Source: BOKV01 sp041397525 (GTDB lineage: Bacteria; Pseudomonadota; Alphaproteobacteria; Rhizobiales; Rhizobiaceae). From it: a stretch of DNA of 64,000 nt. Shown in pieces: positions 54,134 through 63,118 of the stretch. The position numbers and the translations under genes are program-made. Every line of letters begins with the position of its first letter. Position 1 is the first letter of the stretch. The stretch lies in the NCBI GenBank assembly GCA_041397525.1, contig JAWKWL010000002.1:1-64000 (forward strand), read 5' to 3'. Under the pieces are notes generated by a model. It saw only the letters and a program-made list of their open reading frames with translations, did not search any database and was not told where the DNA came from.

Positions 54134-55015
54134 ATGGCACACTGGTACCGGCAAATGGGAGTTTTCATGGAAGTTTGCCGGACGGGTTCGTTCCGGCAGG
54201 CAGCGGTCGTACTTTCCCTCACACCAAGTGCGGTCACCCATCATGTCAGGAAACTGGAAGAGATGCTGGGAATAGCGCTTTACCGGCGGGAAATTGGCCG
54301 GTTTGAACTGACTGCCGAAGGCAGGGAAGTGGCCAACCGCTTCCGCGACCCCCTTTCGCATCTGGAATATGAATTTCAGCAAACCGCTTTGGCTGGCAAG
54401 AACCGAAGCCGTACCGTCAAGCTGACATTTGCCAGCGGTGTTGGAACCCGGGCCTTCTATGCCTTCCTGGCAAGATACAGCCGGGAAAATCCGGCCATGA
54501 TACTCGAGCTTGTCGTCAAGGATGAACGGGAGGATATCGACGCATCCGGCAACGATATCGCCATTCGCATCGGCTGGCCGCAGACCCAGGGGACCGGCAA
54601 GACGATCTTCCTTCGCAATACCCGATCACTGATTTGCGCCACCGATGAATATTGTCAGGAGCAGTCGATCAGGCTTTTTGCCGATCTTGAACGCGCCACA
54701 TGGATTTATATGCGCGGACTGCCATTTCCCATTCGTTTCGAGCGCAACGGAAGGCTGATCGAACTGGACCCGAGAAACGTCGTTTATGTCAACGCCTCAA
54801 ATATCGCCTATGACCTTGTCTACAATTCCGTGGGCATATCCACATTGCTGGATTTCGTGGTCGAGGACGATGGCGGCTTTGAAAAGGTCAATGTGCTTTT
54901 CCCCGACTATCAATTGCCCGAACGCCAACTGTTCCTGGCTATCCGCGAAAACCGCCGTAACGATCCGGAAGTACTGAGATTGATCGACGCACTGGTCGCG
55001 CATTTCAGGCGCTGA
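54134..55015 (+). CDS. LysR family transcriptional regulator
   Basis: This 293-residue regulator has an N-terminal winged helix (FMEVCRTGSFRQAAVVLSLT, PSAVTHHVRKLEEMLG at about 12-48). A C-terminal periplasmic-binding-like effector domain spans about 90-290 (VKLTFASGVGTRAFYAFLARY, LFLAIRENRRNDPEVLRLI). The start may be the ATG at 54134 or an in-frame TTG at 54128; the -10 element lies very close. Its end overlaps the convergent amidase by 11 bases. Neighbouring guaD and xdhAB make purine control possible, and the amidase is another candidate target; effector unknown. Confidence 0.87.
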   Translation: MAHWYRQMGVFMEVCRTGSFRQAAVVLSLTPSAVTHHVRKLEEMLGIALYRREIGRFELTAEGREVANRFRDPLSHLEYEFQQTALAGKNRSRTVKLTFASGVGTRAFYAFLARYSRENPAMILELVVKDEREDIDASGNDIAIRIGWPQTQGTGKTIFLRNTRSLICATDEYCQEQSIRLFADLERATWIYMRGLPFPIRFERNGRLIELDPRNVVYVNASNIAYDLVYNSVGISTLLDFVVEDDGGFEKVNVLFPDYQLPERQLFLAIRENRRNDPEVLRLIDALVAHFRR

Positions 55016-56333
55016 TCACCCTTTCCAGTGCCATGCCAAAACGCAGCAATTCACGATCGCTTCCCGGCTGGCCGCTCAGTTGCAGGCCGCAGGCAGTTGT
55101 CGCCAAAGGCATAGTGAGTGCGGCCCCACCGCTCATGTTGACGAAACGCGTATTGCGCAACGCCATGAGATTTGAAGCAGTGAAATAGCCGCTGTCGGCA
55201 AGCAAGTCATCAACGCGTGGCGGCAGAATTGCAACGCTTGGCCAGATCAGGAAATCATGACCGGCTACTCGCTCGGCAAACCTGGATCGGGCTAGCAGCA
55301 TTTGCCGCCAAGCTGCCTCGTAAGTCTCCCGGCTTACATTGCGCCCCTGCTCGAAGCGGGCACGCACCGGCGCAAACATCAATTCGCCATGGCTTTCAAT
55401 CGTGTTGCCCCATGCCTGCCAAGCCTCATGGGGAAACAGCGAAACTGACAGCTTGAGGAATTCGTGAAACTCGGGAACCTCGATCCTGTCAATTTTTGCT
55501 CCCGCTTTTTCCAGCATGTCAACTGCCGCCTCGAAGCTCGCCGATACTTCGCTGGCACAATCATCAAGGACAATGGTCTGCGGGATGGCAATCTTCATGC
55601 TCGCGACCATCGGCAGATCATCGAAAACGGTCTCGCCTCCACCAAGTGCGGCAAAAGCCAGCGCAGCATCCTCGACGGAATGCGCGAGCGGTCCGACGGT
55701 GTCAAAGCCTGGACAAAGTGGTACCACGCCATCATTGGAGAGGCTTCCGTGTGTGGTTTTCAACCCTGCCAGATTGTTCCAGGCTGCGGGAATGCGTACC
55801 GACCCGCCGGTATCGGAGCCGATGGCAAGCGGTGCCAGGCGATGCGTCAGCGAGGCTGCGGCACCAGATGAGGAACCGCCCGGAACAGTTCCCGGCATCC
55901 CTTTGTTTGGTGGTGTTGCGGTTTGCGGATTGAGTCCAAGCCCCGAAAAGGCAAACTCGGTCTGATGGGTCTTGCCAAGAAACACCAGCCCGGCAGTCTC
56001 CGCATTTACTGCAACCCGGCAATCAGCATCCGGCACCCTTCCCGCAAGAATTCTCGTGCCGGAACAACACTGGGTTCCGGCAATGTCAAACAAGTCTTTC
56101 CATGACACCGGAACACCGTCCAGCGGAGACCTCCGCGTACCGGATTTTGCCCGCTCTCGGGCAGCCTTCGCCTGGGAACGCGCACGATCGGCAGTGGTCC
56201 TTGCATATATCTGAAAATTCCCGTCCTCCCTGGCGATGGCATCCAGAAACAATTCGGTAATTTCAACCGGATCGACTTTTCCCGCCTCCATTGCCCGCCC
56301 CAGCTGCGCCGCTGACATTGCCCGATAGTCCAT
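55005..56333 (-). CDS. Amidase signature family amidohydrolase
   Basis: This 442-residue enzyme has the Ser-cisSer-Lys catalytic triad of the amidase signature family. The lysine is in DGVPVSWKDLFDIAG near residue 75, the cis-serine in VPGGSSSGAAASL near 150, and the nucleophilic serine in GSDTGGSVRIPAAWNNLAG near 174. It hydrolyses a carbon-nitrogen amide bond. The ATG at 56333 has GGGAGC 5 bases upstream, so an upstream 21-codon extension is dropped. It is not linked to tRNA amidotransferase genes, so a catabolic role on small amides is more likely than GatA. The substrate is unknown. Confidence 0.87.
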   Translation of the reverse strand: MDYRAMSAAQLGRAMEAGKVDPVEITELFLDAIAREDGNFQIYARTTADRARSQAKAARERAKSGTRRSPLDGVPVSWKDLFDIAGTQCCSGTRILAGRVPDADCRVAVNAETAGLVFLGKTHQTEFAFSGLGLNPQTATPPNKGMPGTVPGGSSSGAAASLTHRLAPLAIGSDTGGSVRIPAAWNNLAGLKTTHGSLSNDGVVPLCPGFDTVGPLAHSVEDAALAFAALGGGETVFDDLPMVASMKIAIPQTIVLDDCASEVSASFEAAVDMLEKAGAKIDRIEVPEFHEFLKLSVSLFPHEAWQAWGNTIESHGELMFAPVRARFEQGRNVSRETYEAAWRQMLLARSRFAERVAGHDFLIWPSVAILPPRVDDLLADSGYFTASNLMALRNTRFVNMSGGAALTMPLATTACGLQLSGQPGSDRELLRFGMALERVISA

Positions 56334-56505
56334 GACTGCTCCCATCCTGGATTTCTGGCAGCTTGCACATGGCCAGCAGTGCTGGCAAGGCGGCAACCAG
56401 ACAGCAATTCAAGAAAAATCCCGTGCATGGTGTCGAATCGGATTGCACCTGTTCGTCTTGATGATGGAAGCCGGAATTTCCCGGCCCCTGAACGGAGTTC
56501 AAAAC

Positions 56506-56898
56506 ATGTCACTTCAAATCACTGCAATCTATTCAGCCATTCTCGCCGTCATGATGATCGGCCTTTCCACCTGGGTAACCCTGTTGCGGGCGAAGCTGAA
56601 GATTTCCATCCTGCACGGGGATTCCGTCGCTCTGGCCGAGCGTATCAGGATGCATGGCAATTTCATCGAAACAGTTCCGATGGCCCTCATTGTCATGGGC
56701 CTTGCGGAAGCGGGCGGCGCCTCTTCCTCATGGTTGAACGCCATTGGCGTCCTGCTGGTAGCAGGTCGCATCCTGCATCCGCTAGGTATCGACAGCGAAA
56801 AGCCGGCAAACCCGTTGCGGATAGTCGGAGGCTCGCTGACCACGCTGGCCATGCTGATCGGAGTCTTTCTCATCGCCGCATCAGCAATTGCCCGCTGA
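56506..56898 (+). CDS. MAPEG family membrane protein
   Basis: This 130-residue protein has four transmembrane helices (about 5-27, 60-75, 78-95, 108-128) and the MAPEG pattern ERIRMHGNFIETVPMALIVMGLAE with a conserved R-x-x-x-N-x-x-E. Eicosanoid/glutathione-metabolism family members use glutathione. The bacterial role is usually unknown. The ATG at 56506 has GGAG 8 bases upstream; the frame continues upstream without sense and antisense to the amidase. It stands 44 bases before the YCII gene and may be transcribed with it. Confidence 0.85.
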   Translation: MSLQITAIYSAILAVMMIGLSTWVTLLRAKLKISILHGDSVALAERIRMHGNFIETVPMALIVMGLAEAGGASSSWLNAIGVLLVAGRILHPLGIDSEKPANPLRIVGGSLTTLAMLIGVFLIAASAIAR

Positions 56899-56942
56899 TC
56901 GCAAACTCCACTAAAGTCTGACACAAAACCGGAGAATTGATC

Positions 56943-57302
56943 ATGAAATACATCGCTCTTATTTACGCCAATCCAGCCAACGAACCAAAATTTGGAACCC
57001 CCGAATTCGCAGAATACATGAAGGGATACAAGGCCTGCAACGAAACTTATGCCGCAGACGGCGTCTTGCTTGGTGGCGAAGCCCTGCGCAGCACAGACGT
57101 TGCGACAACCGTGCGCGTGCGTGGAGGCAAGACCAGCACCATGGATGGCCCGTTCATCGAAACCAAGGAACAACTGGGTGGATATTACCTGCTGGATTGC
57201 CCTGATCTCGACAGTGCCATCCGCTACGCAGCCATGATCCCGACCGCAAAATTCGGATCGGTTGAAATCCGGCCCATTGCCGATGTTTCAGGGCTGCTTT
57301 GA
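56943..57302 (+). CDS. YCII (DGPF) domain protein
   Basis: This 119-residue protein reads MKYIALIYANPANEPKFG, GEALRSTDVATTVRVR and the signature MDGPFIETKEQLGGYYLLD near residues 67-85. YCII/DGPF proteins form small ferredoxin-like folds and are the standard neighbours of ECF42-type sigma factors, one of which starts 4 bases downstream. The ATG at 56943 has GGAGA at proper spacing; an earlier ATG is 6 bases upstream. The molecular role is unclear. It probably takes part in, or is regulated by, the sigma-factor response. Confidence 0.9.
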   Translation: MKYIALIYANPANEPKFGTPEFAEYMKGYKACNETYAADGVLLGGEALRSTDVATTVRVRGGKTSTMDGPFIETKEQLGGYYLLDCPDLDSAIRYAAMIPTAKFGSVEIRPIADVSGLL

Positions 57303-57305
57303 GGC

Positions 57306-58565
57306 ATGAACGAGACGCCTCCGGTTTCAGCCGCAGTGCGGCAGGAGATTGCGGCTATTGCCCGCAATGACTGGGGGCGTCTGGTGGCCAGCCTCATCGG
57401 GTTGCTTGGTGATTTTCAGCTTGCCGAGGACAGCTTGCAGGATGCCCTGGAATCCGCCCTGCGCCACTGGACCAGGAATTCGGTTCCACAAAATCCGCCC
57501 GGATGGCTTCTGCTTACTGCCCGGCGCAAGGCAATTGACCGCATCCGCCGTTCCCGCAATTTCGAACGCAAATCCGGTGAATATGCCCGCCTGATCGACC
57601 TGGACCACGAAACTGCGGACAGTGAAATCATGCCTGAAATTCCTGACGAGAGACTGGCGTTGATTTTCACCTGTTGCCACCCGGCCCTGGAAGCAAAGAG
57701 CCGCATAGCCCTGACCTTGCGCACGCTTGGCGGGCTTGCCACTGGTGAAATTGCACGCAGCTTTCTCGACACTGAAACTGCGATGGCGCAACGCCTCGTT
57801 CGAGCCCAACGGAAGATCAGGGATGCGGCAATACCATTTGCGGTTCCTGAACGAAGCCTTTGGCCTGAAAGGCTCGATTCGGTGCTGAGCGTTCTCTACC
57901 TGGTTTTCAGCGAAGGTTACGCCGCCAGCGAGGGCGACGACCGCTTGCGCCACGATCTGTGCACAGAGGCAATCCGCCTGGCCCGGATTTTGGACAGCCT
58001 CATTCCCGACGAACCGGAGGTGGAAGGCCTGCTGGCCCTGATGATCCTGCACGACTCAAGAAAGGCGGCCCGTCTCGGCAATGACGCAATTCCAGTTTCC
58101 CTTGCAGAACAGGACCGGAGCCTGTGGGACAGGGAAGCGATTTCCAACGGCTTGGCGCTGGTGATCAGGGCGCTTTCGCGCGGCAGGCCGGGGCCTTACC
58201 AGTTGCAGGCAGCGATCAGTGCCATCCATTCCGAGGCAAGCTCACATGACGAAACCGGCTGGCAGGAGATAGTGCTGCTCTATGACCAGCTCCATGCGAT
58301 GAAGCCGAATCCGATCGTGCTTCTCAACCGGGCTGTCGCACTGTCCTGTCTTGCCGGCGCGGAAACCGGTCTCGCAAACCTTGCCGGTCTCGAAGCGGAA
58401 TTGGAAGACTATCAGCCGTACCATGCCGCAAAGGCTGACATGCTGAGTCGGGCCGGAAAGATCAACGAGGCTTCCATCGCCTATGACAAGGCCATTCAGC
58501 TCTCACAAAACCGCCCTGACCGGTTGTTCCTCGAAAAAAAGAAACGCAAGATGCAAGCCGGATGA
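57306..58565 (+). CDS. ECF sigma factor of the ECF42 type
   Basis: This 419-residue protein has an N-terminal ECF sigma region 2 (DWGRLVASLIGLLGDFQLAED, ALRHWTRNSVPQNPPGWLL) and a region 4 (about 130-180, RIALTLRTLGGLATGEIARSF). The long C-terminal extension of about 230 residues carries TPR-like helices (DETGWQEIVLLYDQL, NRAVALSCLAGAETGLANLA). Size, extension and the YCII gene immediately upstream identify ECF42, which lacks an anti-sigma factor and is thought to be controlled through the extension. The downstream SDR frame overlaps its stop by ATGA at 58562. Confidence 0.9.
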   Translation: MNETPPVSAAVRQEIAAIARNDWGRLVASLIGLLGDFQLAEDSLQDALESALRHWTRNSVPQNPPGWLLLTARRKAIDRIRRSRNFERKSGEYARLIDLDHETADSEIMPEIPDERLALIFTCCHPALEAKSRIALTLRTLGGLATGEIARSFLDTETAMAQRLVRAQRKIRDAAIPFAVPERSLWPERLDSVLSVLYLVFSEGYAASEGDDRLRHDLCTEAIRLARILDSLIPDEPEVEGLLALMILHDSRKAARLGNDAIPVSLAEQDRSLWDREAISNGLALVIRALSRGRPGPYQLQAAISAIHSEASSHDETGWQEIVLLYDQLHAMKPNPIVLLNRAVALSCLAGAETGLANLAGLEAELEDYQPYHAAKADMLSRAGKINEASIAYDKAIQLSQNRPDRLFLEKKKRKMQAG

Positions 58566-58630
58566 TAGGCTCGCAATACGTTGCGACAAGGACATGGCAG
58601 TTGAAAGGAAGATTCGTGGGTGACAATTTG

Positions 58631-59413
58631 ATGGACGGGTTCAATGGCAAGGTCATTTATGTCAGCGGCGCAGGCCGCGGCTTCGGACGCCGGGTCAGTG
58701 AGGAATTTGCGAAGGCCGGTGCAAGACTTGTTGTCACCGATTTTTCACCGGAACTGGTTTCGGGAACGGTCGACGCCATCGCTGCCGCAGGCGGTGACAT
58801 CTGCGGGCTTGCAGGCGACATTGCCGACGAGGAAACCTCACGCCGGCTGGCGAAACTGGTAGCCGAGCGACATGGGGCACTTGACATTGCGATCAACAAT
58901 GCCGGCATCGCCCAGCCGCAATTGCGCCTGCATGAAACCGACAGCGCCATTGCCGAAAAGGTGATTGCCGTCGACCTGATGGGGGTGTTTTTCGCAATGA
59001 AGCACCAGATCCCTCTGATGTTGAAACGCGTGGCAGACGATGCCTCGCAATGTGCAATCCTCAATGTCGCCTCTGCCGCCGGCCTGATGGGTTCACCCAT
59101 GCTGGCAGCCTATGCCGCAGCCAAGCACGGTGTCGTCGGACTGACACGGACAGCAGCCGTCGAATATGCCCGCAAGGGCATCCGGGTGAATTGCATTTGC
59201 CCCGCCTTCACGAAGACGGACATGGTGATGGAACCGCTGAAAAGTTCGCCGCACGGTGCACAGGCTGCTGAACAGCGCATGGTCGCCTTCAATCCGATGC
59301 AGCGCCTCGGCGAGGTTGACGAAATTGTACAGGCCATGATCTGGGCAGTGTCTGACACGAATTCTTTCTTCAACGGTCAGGCATTGGCTGTCGATGGCGG
59401 CCTCAGCGCATGA
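58631..59413 (+). CDS. Short-chain dehydrogenase/reductase
   Basis: This 260-residue SDR has the cofactor motif SGAGRGFGRRVSEEF near residue 12, INNAGIAQP near 90, a serine in NVASAAGLMGS near 148, and the Y-x-x-x-K catalytic pair in AAYAAAKHGVVGLTR near 160. The C-terminus FFNGQALAVDGGLSA is typical. Start choice is uncertain: the family begins at MDGFNGKV (58631), a GTG at 58616 has AGGAAG upstream, and an ATG at 58562 overlaps the sigma-factor stop. The substrate is unknown; NAD-type glycine pattern suggests dehydrogenase. Confidence 0.87.
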   Translation: MDGFNGKVIYVSGAGRGFGRRVSEEFAKAGARLVVTDFSPELVSGTVDAIAAAGGDICGLAGDIADEETSRRLAKLVAERHGALDIAINNAGIAQPQLRLHETDSAIAEKVIAVDLMGVFFAMKHQIPLMLKRVADDASQCAILNVASAAGLMGSPMLAAYAAAKHGVVGLTRTAAVEYARKGIRVNCICPAFTKTDMVMEPLKSSPHGAQAAEQRMVAFNPMQRLGEVDEIVQAMIWAVSDTNSFFNGQALAVDGGLSA

Positions 59414-59527
59414 CCAATATTGCGGGGCGGATTCGGCAACCTTGAAAATGGCACGATTTTGCTTTCTTATGCGCGCCGAACAGGGGCCAAGGCCAACCGG
59501 CGAATCACAATTGAGGTTAGGAAGAAA

Positions 59528-60115
59528 ATGAAACGGCATCTCGTGAAGACATTTGCTGCAGCGCTCATTGCCGCAGGAACATTCGCAGCAACACCGGCAA
59601 AGGCCGAGGAAGTCTATTTCATCCGCGGCTTCATGAACGTCTTTTCAGCCGGCATGGACCAGATGGCCGCGCAACTGCGCGCCCGCGGCGTCAATGCAAA
59701 ATCCTATTCGAACGGGGCCTGGTCGGGCCTCGCCAGTTCCATCATCAAGCGCAACAAGGAAGGCAAGGTATCCTATCCGATCGTGATCGCCGGTCATTCG
59801 GTTGGCGGACAGGAAGCACCGCAATTTGCCAACGCGCTTGCCAAGGCAGGGATTCCCGTGGCGCTCGTCATCGGTGTTGACCCCGGCTTTGCGCCACCAC
59901 CAACCTTCAATGCCGGTTCACCGCGCGTCATCAACTACTGGATCAAGGGTGGTGGTCGCGGCAACCCTTACCGCGCTGGCGGCGGCTTCTCCGGCTCGAT
60001 CACCAACATTAACATCCGTGACTTCGGCTCGGTCGTTGACCATGTCGGCATCGACAAGGACCCCAAGGTCCAGACCCGCATCATCGCAAACGTGATGTCG
60101 GTCATCGGTCGCTGA
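59528..60115 (+). CDS. Exported alpha/beta-hydrolase-fold protein
   Basis: This 195-residue protein has a signal peptide (about 1-25, ending PAKA) and then a short alpha/beta-hydrolase core. VYFIRGFMNVFSAGMD follows the signal, the nucleophile elbow is GHSVGGQEAP near residue 93, and a later GVDPGFAPPP and VVDHVGIDKD contain likely acid and histidine residues. It is small for a lipase but matches a rhizobial group of uncharacterised exported hydrolases. The ATG at 59528 follows AGGAAG. A bidirectional terminator lies downstream. The substrate is unknown. Confidence 0.8.
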   Translation: MKRHLVKTFAAALIAAGTFAATPAKAEEVYFIRGFMNVFSAGMDQMAAQLRARGVNAKSYSNGAWSGLASSIIKRNKEGKVSYPIVIAGHSVGGQEAPQFANALAKAGIPVALVIGVDPGFAPPPTFNAGSPRVINYWIKGGGRGNPYRAGGGFSGSITNINIRDFGSVVDHVGIDKDPKVQTRIIANVMSVIGR

Positions 60116-60142
60116 CTGCTTTCGAAAGATTTCAGAGATCAA

Positions 60143-60166
60143 GGCGCAGGCAACTGCGCCTTTTTT
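60143..60166 (+). terminator. Rho-independent terminator after the exported hydrolase
   Basis: GGCGCAG and CTGCGCC form a perfect 7-base stem around a GCAA tetraloop, followed by six T. The last T begins the complementary stop codon of the convergent EamA gene. Confidence 0.9.
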
Positions 60167-61086
60167 CATTTCCCGAACCGGTTGAGTAGCCTGCCGTCAA
60201 TAGCCGCAAGTCCGGCAGCGATCAGCACCAGCCCGCCAAGGTGGCGTGGTAGCAGGTTTTCTCCCAGGAACACGATACCCAGCATGATCGCGCTTGGCGG
60301 GATCAGGAACGTCACCAGCGAAATGTTGGTCGCTCCCGCACTTTGCAATATCCTGAAGAACAGCAGATAGGCAAGCGCGGTGGAAAAGGCGGCAACACCG
60401 AAGACCGCTGCAATTGTCTCAATACCGGGAACGCCAATTTGCCATGGATGGTCAACCAGCAGTGCCAGTGGCACCAGAACCAGGCTGGACGCCGTAACCT
60501 GCCCCGTAGCCGTCGCCATCGGGCTGATGCCGAGAGCCTTGAACCGACGCCCGAAAACACCGGCAAAACCATAGGAAAGCGCGGCACAAAGCACTGCCGC
60601 CTGCGCAAGCACATTCACGCCGAACGAATGCAACGCCTCACTGCCGATCATTATCGACACGCCTGCAAGACCCAGTAAAACCCCGGCAATCCGGCGGCGG
60701 TCCAGAAGTTCGTCACTGGTCAGGTAATGCGCTGCAATCACGGTGAAGATCGGTGTCATCGCATTGAAAATCGAAGCGACGCCGGAAGCAATGTGCGACT
60801 GGCCCCAGACAATCAGCGAAAACGGTATCGCATTGTTCAGCAAGCCCATGCCGGAAAATGCCAGGAGGGCGTCGCGGTCGACGGGGAATTTCTGCCCCCG
60901 CGCCTGCATTACCAGATTCAGAATGACAGCTGCCAGTGCCACGCGGGCTGCCACAATGGTGAGTACCGGCAGTTCGCGCACGGCGACCGCGTTGAAAAAG
61001 AACGATCCGCCCCACAACAGTGAAAGCGTGATGAGCATCGCCCATTCGGCCTTGCCCATGGATCGGTTGATGGCGGTCGTGTTCAT
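60166..61086 (-). CDS. EamA/RhaT (DMT) family transporter
   Basis: This 306-residue protein has ten predicted transmembrane helices in two EamA repeats. The first starts LITLSLLWGGSFFFNAVAVREL and SLIVWGQSHIASGVASIFNAMTPIFT is cited in part here; the second includes QVTASSLVLVPLAL and PPSAIMLGIVFLGENL. DMT exporters remove amino acids or other metabolites. The ATG at 61086 fits family length. It lies 89 bases after the stand-alone Lrp ligand-binding gene in the same direction, which may reflect amino-acid-dependent control; the cargo is unknown. Confidence 0.87.
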   Translation of the reverse strand: MNTTAINRSMGKAEWAMLITLSLLWGGSFFFNAVAVRELPVLTIVAARVALAAVILNLVMQARGQKFPVDRDALLAFSGMGLLNNAIPFSLIVWGQSHIASGVASIFNAMTPIFTVIAAHYLTSDELLDRRRIAGVLLGLAGVSIMIGSEALHSFGVNVLAQAAVLCAALSYGFAGVFGRRFKALGISPMATATGQVTASSLVLVPLALLVDHPWQIGVPGIETIAAVFGVAAFSTALAYLLFFRILQSAGATNISLVTFLIPPSAIMLGIVFLGENLLPRHLGGLVLIAAGLAAIDGRLLNRFGK

Positions 61087-61175
61087 GGGGTATCGCGGAT
61101 CCGGTTGTTCGGCGCTGACTGGATGCCCGCAATCGCTGTGCTACGCCACCCGATTTCCGGTATGCTTTCCGAATA

Positions 61176-61412
61176 TCAGAATACCCGGTGCGTGATGATC
61201 GTATAGGTGTCGCGGATATGTTTCAGATTGGTCGCCAGATCGGCAACCACCCGGCCGATATCGTCATCGGCTCCGACATAGATCTTGACCAGCAGGTCAT
61301 ACTGGCCTGATGTCGAGTAGATTTCCGAGGCGATTTCCATGTCCGCAAGTGCGGCAGCCACATCATAGGCCTTGCCCGGCTCTGTCTTGATCTGGAGGAA
61401 TATCGGTTTCAT
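61176..61412 (-). CDS. Stand-alone Lrp/AsnC ligand-binding (RAM) domain protein
   Basis: This 78-residue protein is an isolated RAM domain, with the pattern MKPIFLQIKTEPGKAYDVAA, EIYSTSGQYDLLVKIYV and a C-terminal TYTIITHRVF. It lacks the DNA-binding half of Lrp regulators. Such proteins form oligomers that bind amino acids and are thought to modulate other Lrp proteins or enzymes. It precedes an EamA exporter on the same strand and diverges from homospermidine synthase. The partner and ligand are unknown. Confidence 0.9.
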   Translation of the reverse strand: MKPIFLQIKTEPGKAYDVAAALADMEIASEIYSTSGQYDLLVKIYVGADDDIGRVVADLATNLKHIRDTYTIITHRVF

Positions 61413-61588
61413 TGCGCCTCTCCTGAAATCCTGCAGCAGACGGTGCTGGCTGCTACGATGGCTTGAGTGCCATTTTTCGCCGCCGCTTTCAATGCCGGGT
61501 GTTTACTGCAAATCCGTGTTTCGCTTTATTGTGACGCGAATATGTGCATTATCCAGCTTCCCGTTCAGATATTTGGAGTTTGAAAAGA

Positions 61589-63034
61589 ATGGCAGCAGGC
61601 AAATGGCCAATCCATGGCGAAATCACCGGCCCGATTGTGATGATCGGATTTGGCTCAATTGGCCGCGGGACATTGCCGCTCATCGAACGCCACTTCAAAT
61701 ATGACAAATCCCGTATCACCGTTATCGACCCGCGGGATGATGACGCGGAACTGCTGAAGAAGCATGGCGTACGCTTCATCCAGGAAGCCGTAACGAAAAA
61801 AAATTACAAGAAGCTGCTGAAACCGCTGCTCAGCGAAGGCGAAGGCCAGGGCTTTTGCGTCAACCTTTCGGTGGACACATCCTCGCTCGACCTGATGAAA
61901 CTGACCCGTGAACTCGACGTTCTCTACATCGACACGGTGGTCGAGCCCTGGCTCGGCTTCTACTGGGACAACAAGGGTGGCAATGCCGCTCGCACCAACT
62001 ACGCCCTGCGTGAGACCGTGCGCGAGGAAAAGCGCAAGAACCCCGGCGGCACAACCGCCATATCATGTTGCGGCGCCAATCCCGGCATGGTGTCATGGTT
62101 CGTCAAGCAGGCGCTTGTGAACCTGGCCAACGACATGGCGGTCAAATTCACCGAGCCGGGCCAGCATGACCGCGAGGGCTGGGCAAAGCTGATGAAGAAG
62201 CTCGGCGTCAAGGGTGTCCATATCGCCGAGCGCGATACGCAACGCACCAAGGCTCCCAAGCCGATGGGCGTGTTCTGGAACACCTGGTCAGTCGAAGGTT
62301 TCCTGTCGGAAGGCATGCAACCAGCCGAGCTTGGCTGGGGCACGCATGAGAAATGGAAACCGAAAAACGCCCGCAAGCACAAGAAGGGACACAGGTCGGC
62401 CATCTATCTCGACCAGCCTGGCGCCAATACCCGCGTGCGCACCTGGTGCCCAACACCCGGCGCACAATTCGGCTTTCTTGTCACACACAATGAATCGATC
62501 TCGATCGCTGATTATTTCACGGTACGCGACAGCAAAGGCAAGGCGATCTACCGGCCGACCTGCCACTACGCCTACCATCCGGCCAATGATGCTGTACTGT
62601 CTTTGCACGAACTCTTTGGAGCAGAAGGCAAACACCAGGAAAAGCTGCACGTTCTTGATGAAAACGAACTCGTAGATGGCATTGATGAACTTGGCGTCCT
62701 CATCTATGGCCACAAGAAGAATGCCTATTGGTACGGTTCGCAACTGTCGCTGGAAGAGACCAGGAACCTTGCCCCGTACCAGAATGCGACCGGCTTGCAG
62801 GTAACCTCGGCCGTTCTGGCCGGCATGGTCTGGGCATTGGAAAATCCCAAGGCAGGCATTGTTGAAACCGACGAAATGGACTTCCGGCGCTGCCTTGAAG
62901 TACAAAAACCCTATCTCGGTCCGGTCAAGGGTTATTACACCGACTGGACACCGCTCGACCGGCGTCCGGGCTTGTTCCCGGAAGACATCGACACCAAGGA
63001 TCCATGGCAGTTCCGCAATATCCTGGTTCGCTGA
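61589..63034 (+). CDS. hss: Homospermidine synthase
   Basis: This 481-residue NAD-dependent enzyme joins two putrescines to homospermidine, the main polyamine of many rhizobia. The N-terminal Rossmann motif VMIGFGSIGRGTLPLIERHF is near residues 15-34, ISCCGANPGMVSWFVKQAL near 165-185, and the central GVFWNTWSVEGFLSEGMQPAE region carries active-site tryptophan and glutamate residues. The ATG at 61589 is the expected start; GGAG lies about 10 bases upstream. A bidirectional terminator follows. It is a useful marker of an alphaproteobacterial host. Confidence 0.95.
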   Translation: MAAGKWPIHGEITGPIVMIGFGSIGRGTLPLIERHFKYDKSRITVIDPRDDDAELLKKHGVRFIQEAVTKKNYKKLLKPLLSEGEGQGFCVNLSVDTSSLDLMKLTRELDVLYIDTVVEPWLGFYWDNKGGNAARTNYALRETVREEKRKNPGGTTAISCCGANPGMVSWFVKQALVNLANDMAVKFTEPGQHDREGWAKLMKKLGVKGVHIAERDTQRTKAPKPMGVFWNTWSVEGFLSEGMQPAELGWGTHEKWKPKNARKHKKGHRSAIYLDQPGANTRVRTWCPTPGAQFGFLVTHNESISIADYFTVRDSKGKAIYRPTCHYAYHPANDAVLSLHELFGAEGKHQEKLHVLDENELVDGIDELGVLIYGHKKNAYWYGSQLSLEETRNLAPYQNATGLQVTSAVLAGMVWALENPKAGIVETDEMDFRRCLEVQKPYLGPVKGYYTDWTPLDRRPGLFPEDIDTKDPWQFRNILVR

Positions 63035-63066
63035 CAACCCGGATAGTTGCTGGCGCTACCAAAGAA

Positions 63067-63094
63067 AAAGGCGGGCCCGCAAAGGCCCGCCTTT
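63067..63094. terminator. Bidirectional terminator between hss and the TRAP receptor gene
   Basis: AAAGGCGGGCC and GGCCCGCCTTT form a perfect 11-base stem with a 6-base loop. A-rich and T-rich ends let it work on both strands, between the convergent hss (ends 63034) and TRAP receptor (ends 63119) genes. Confidence 0.9.
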
Positions 63095-63118
63095 CTCATT
63101 CTTATATCAATGCGCCAA

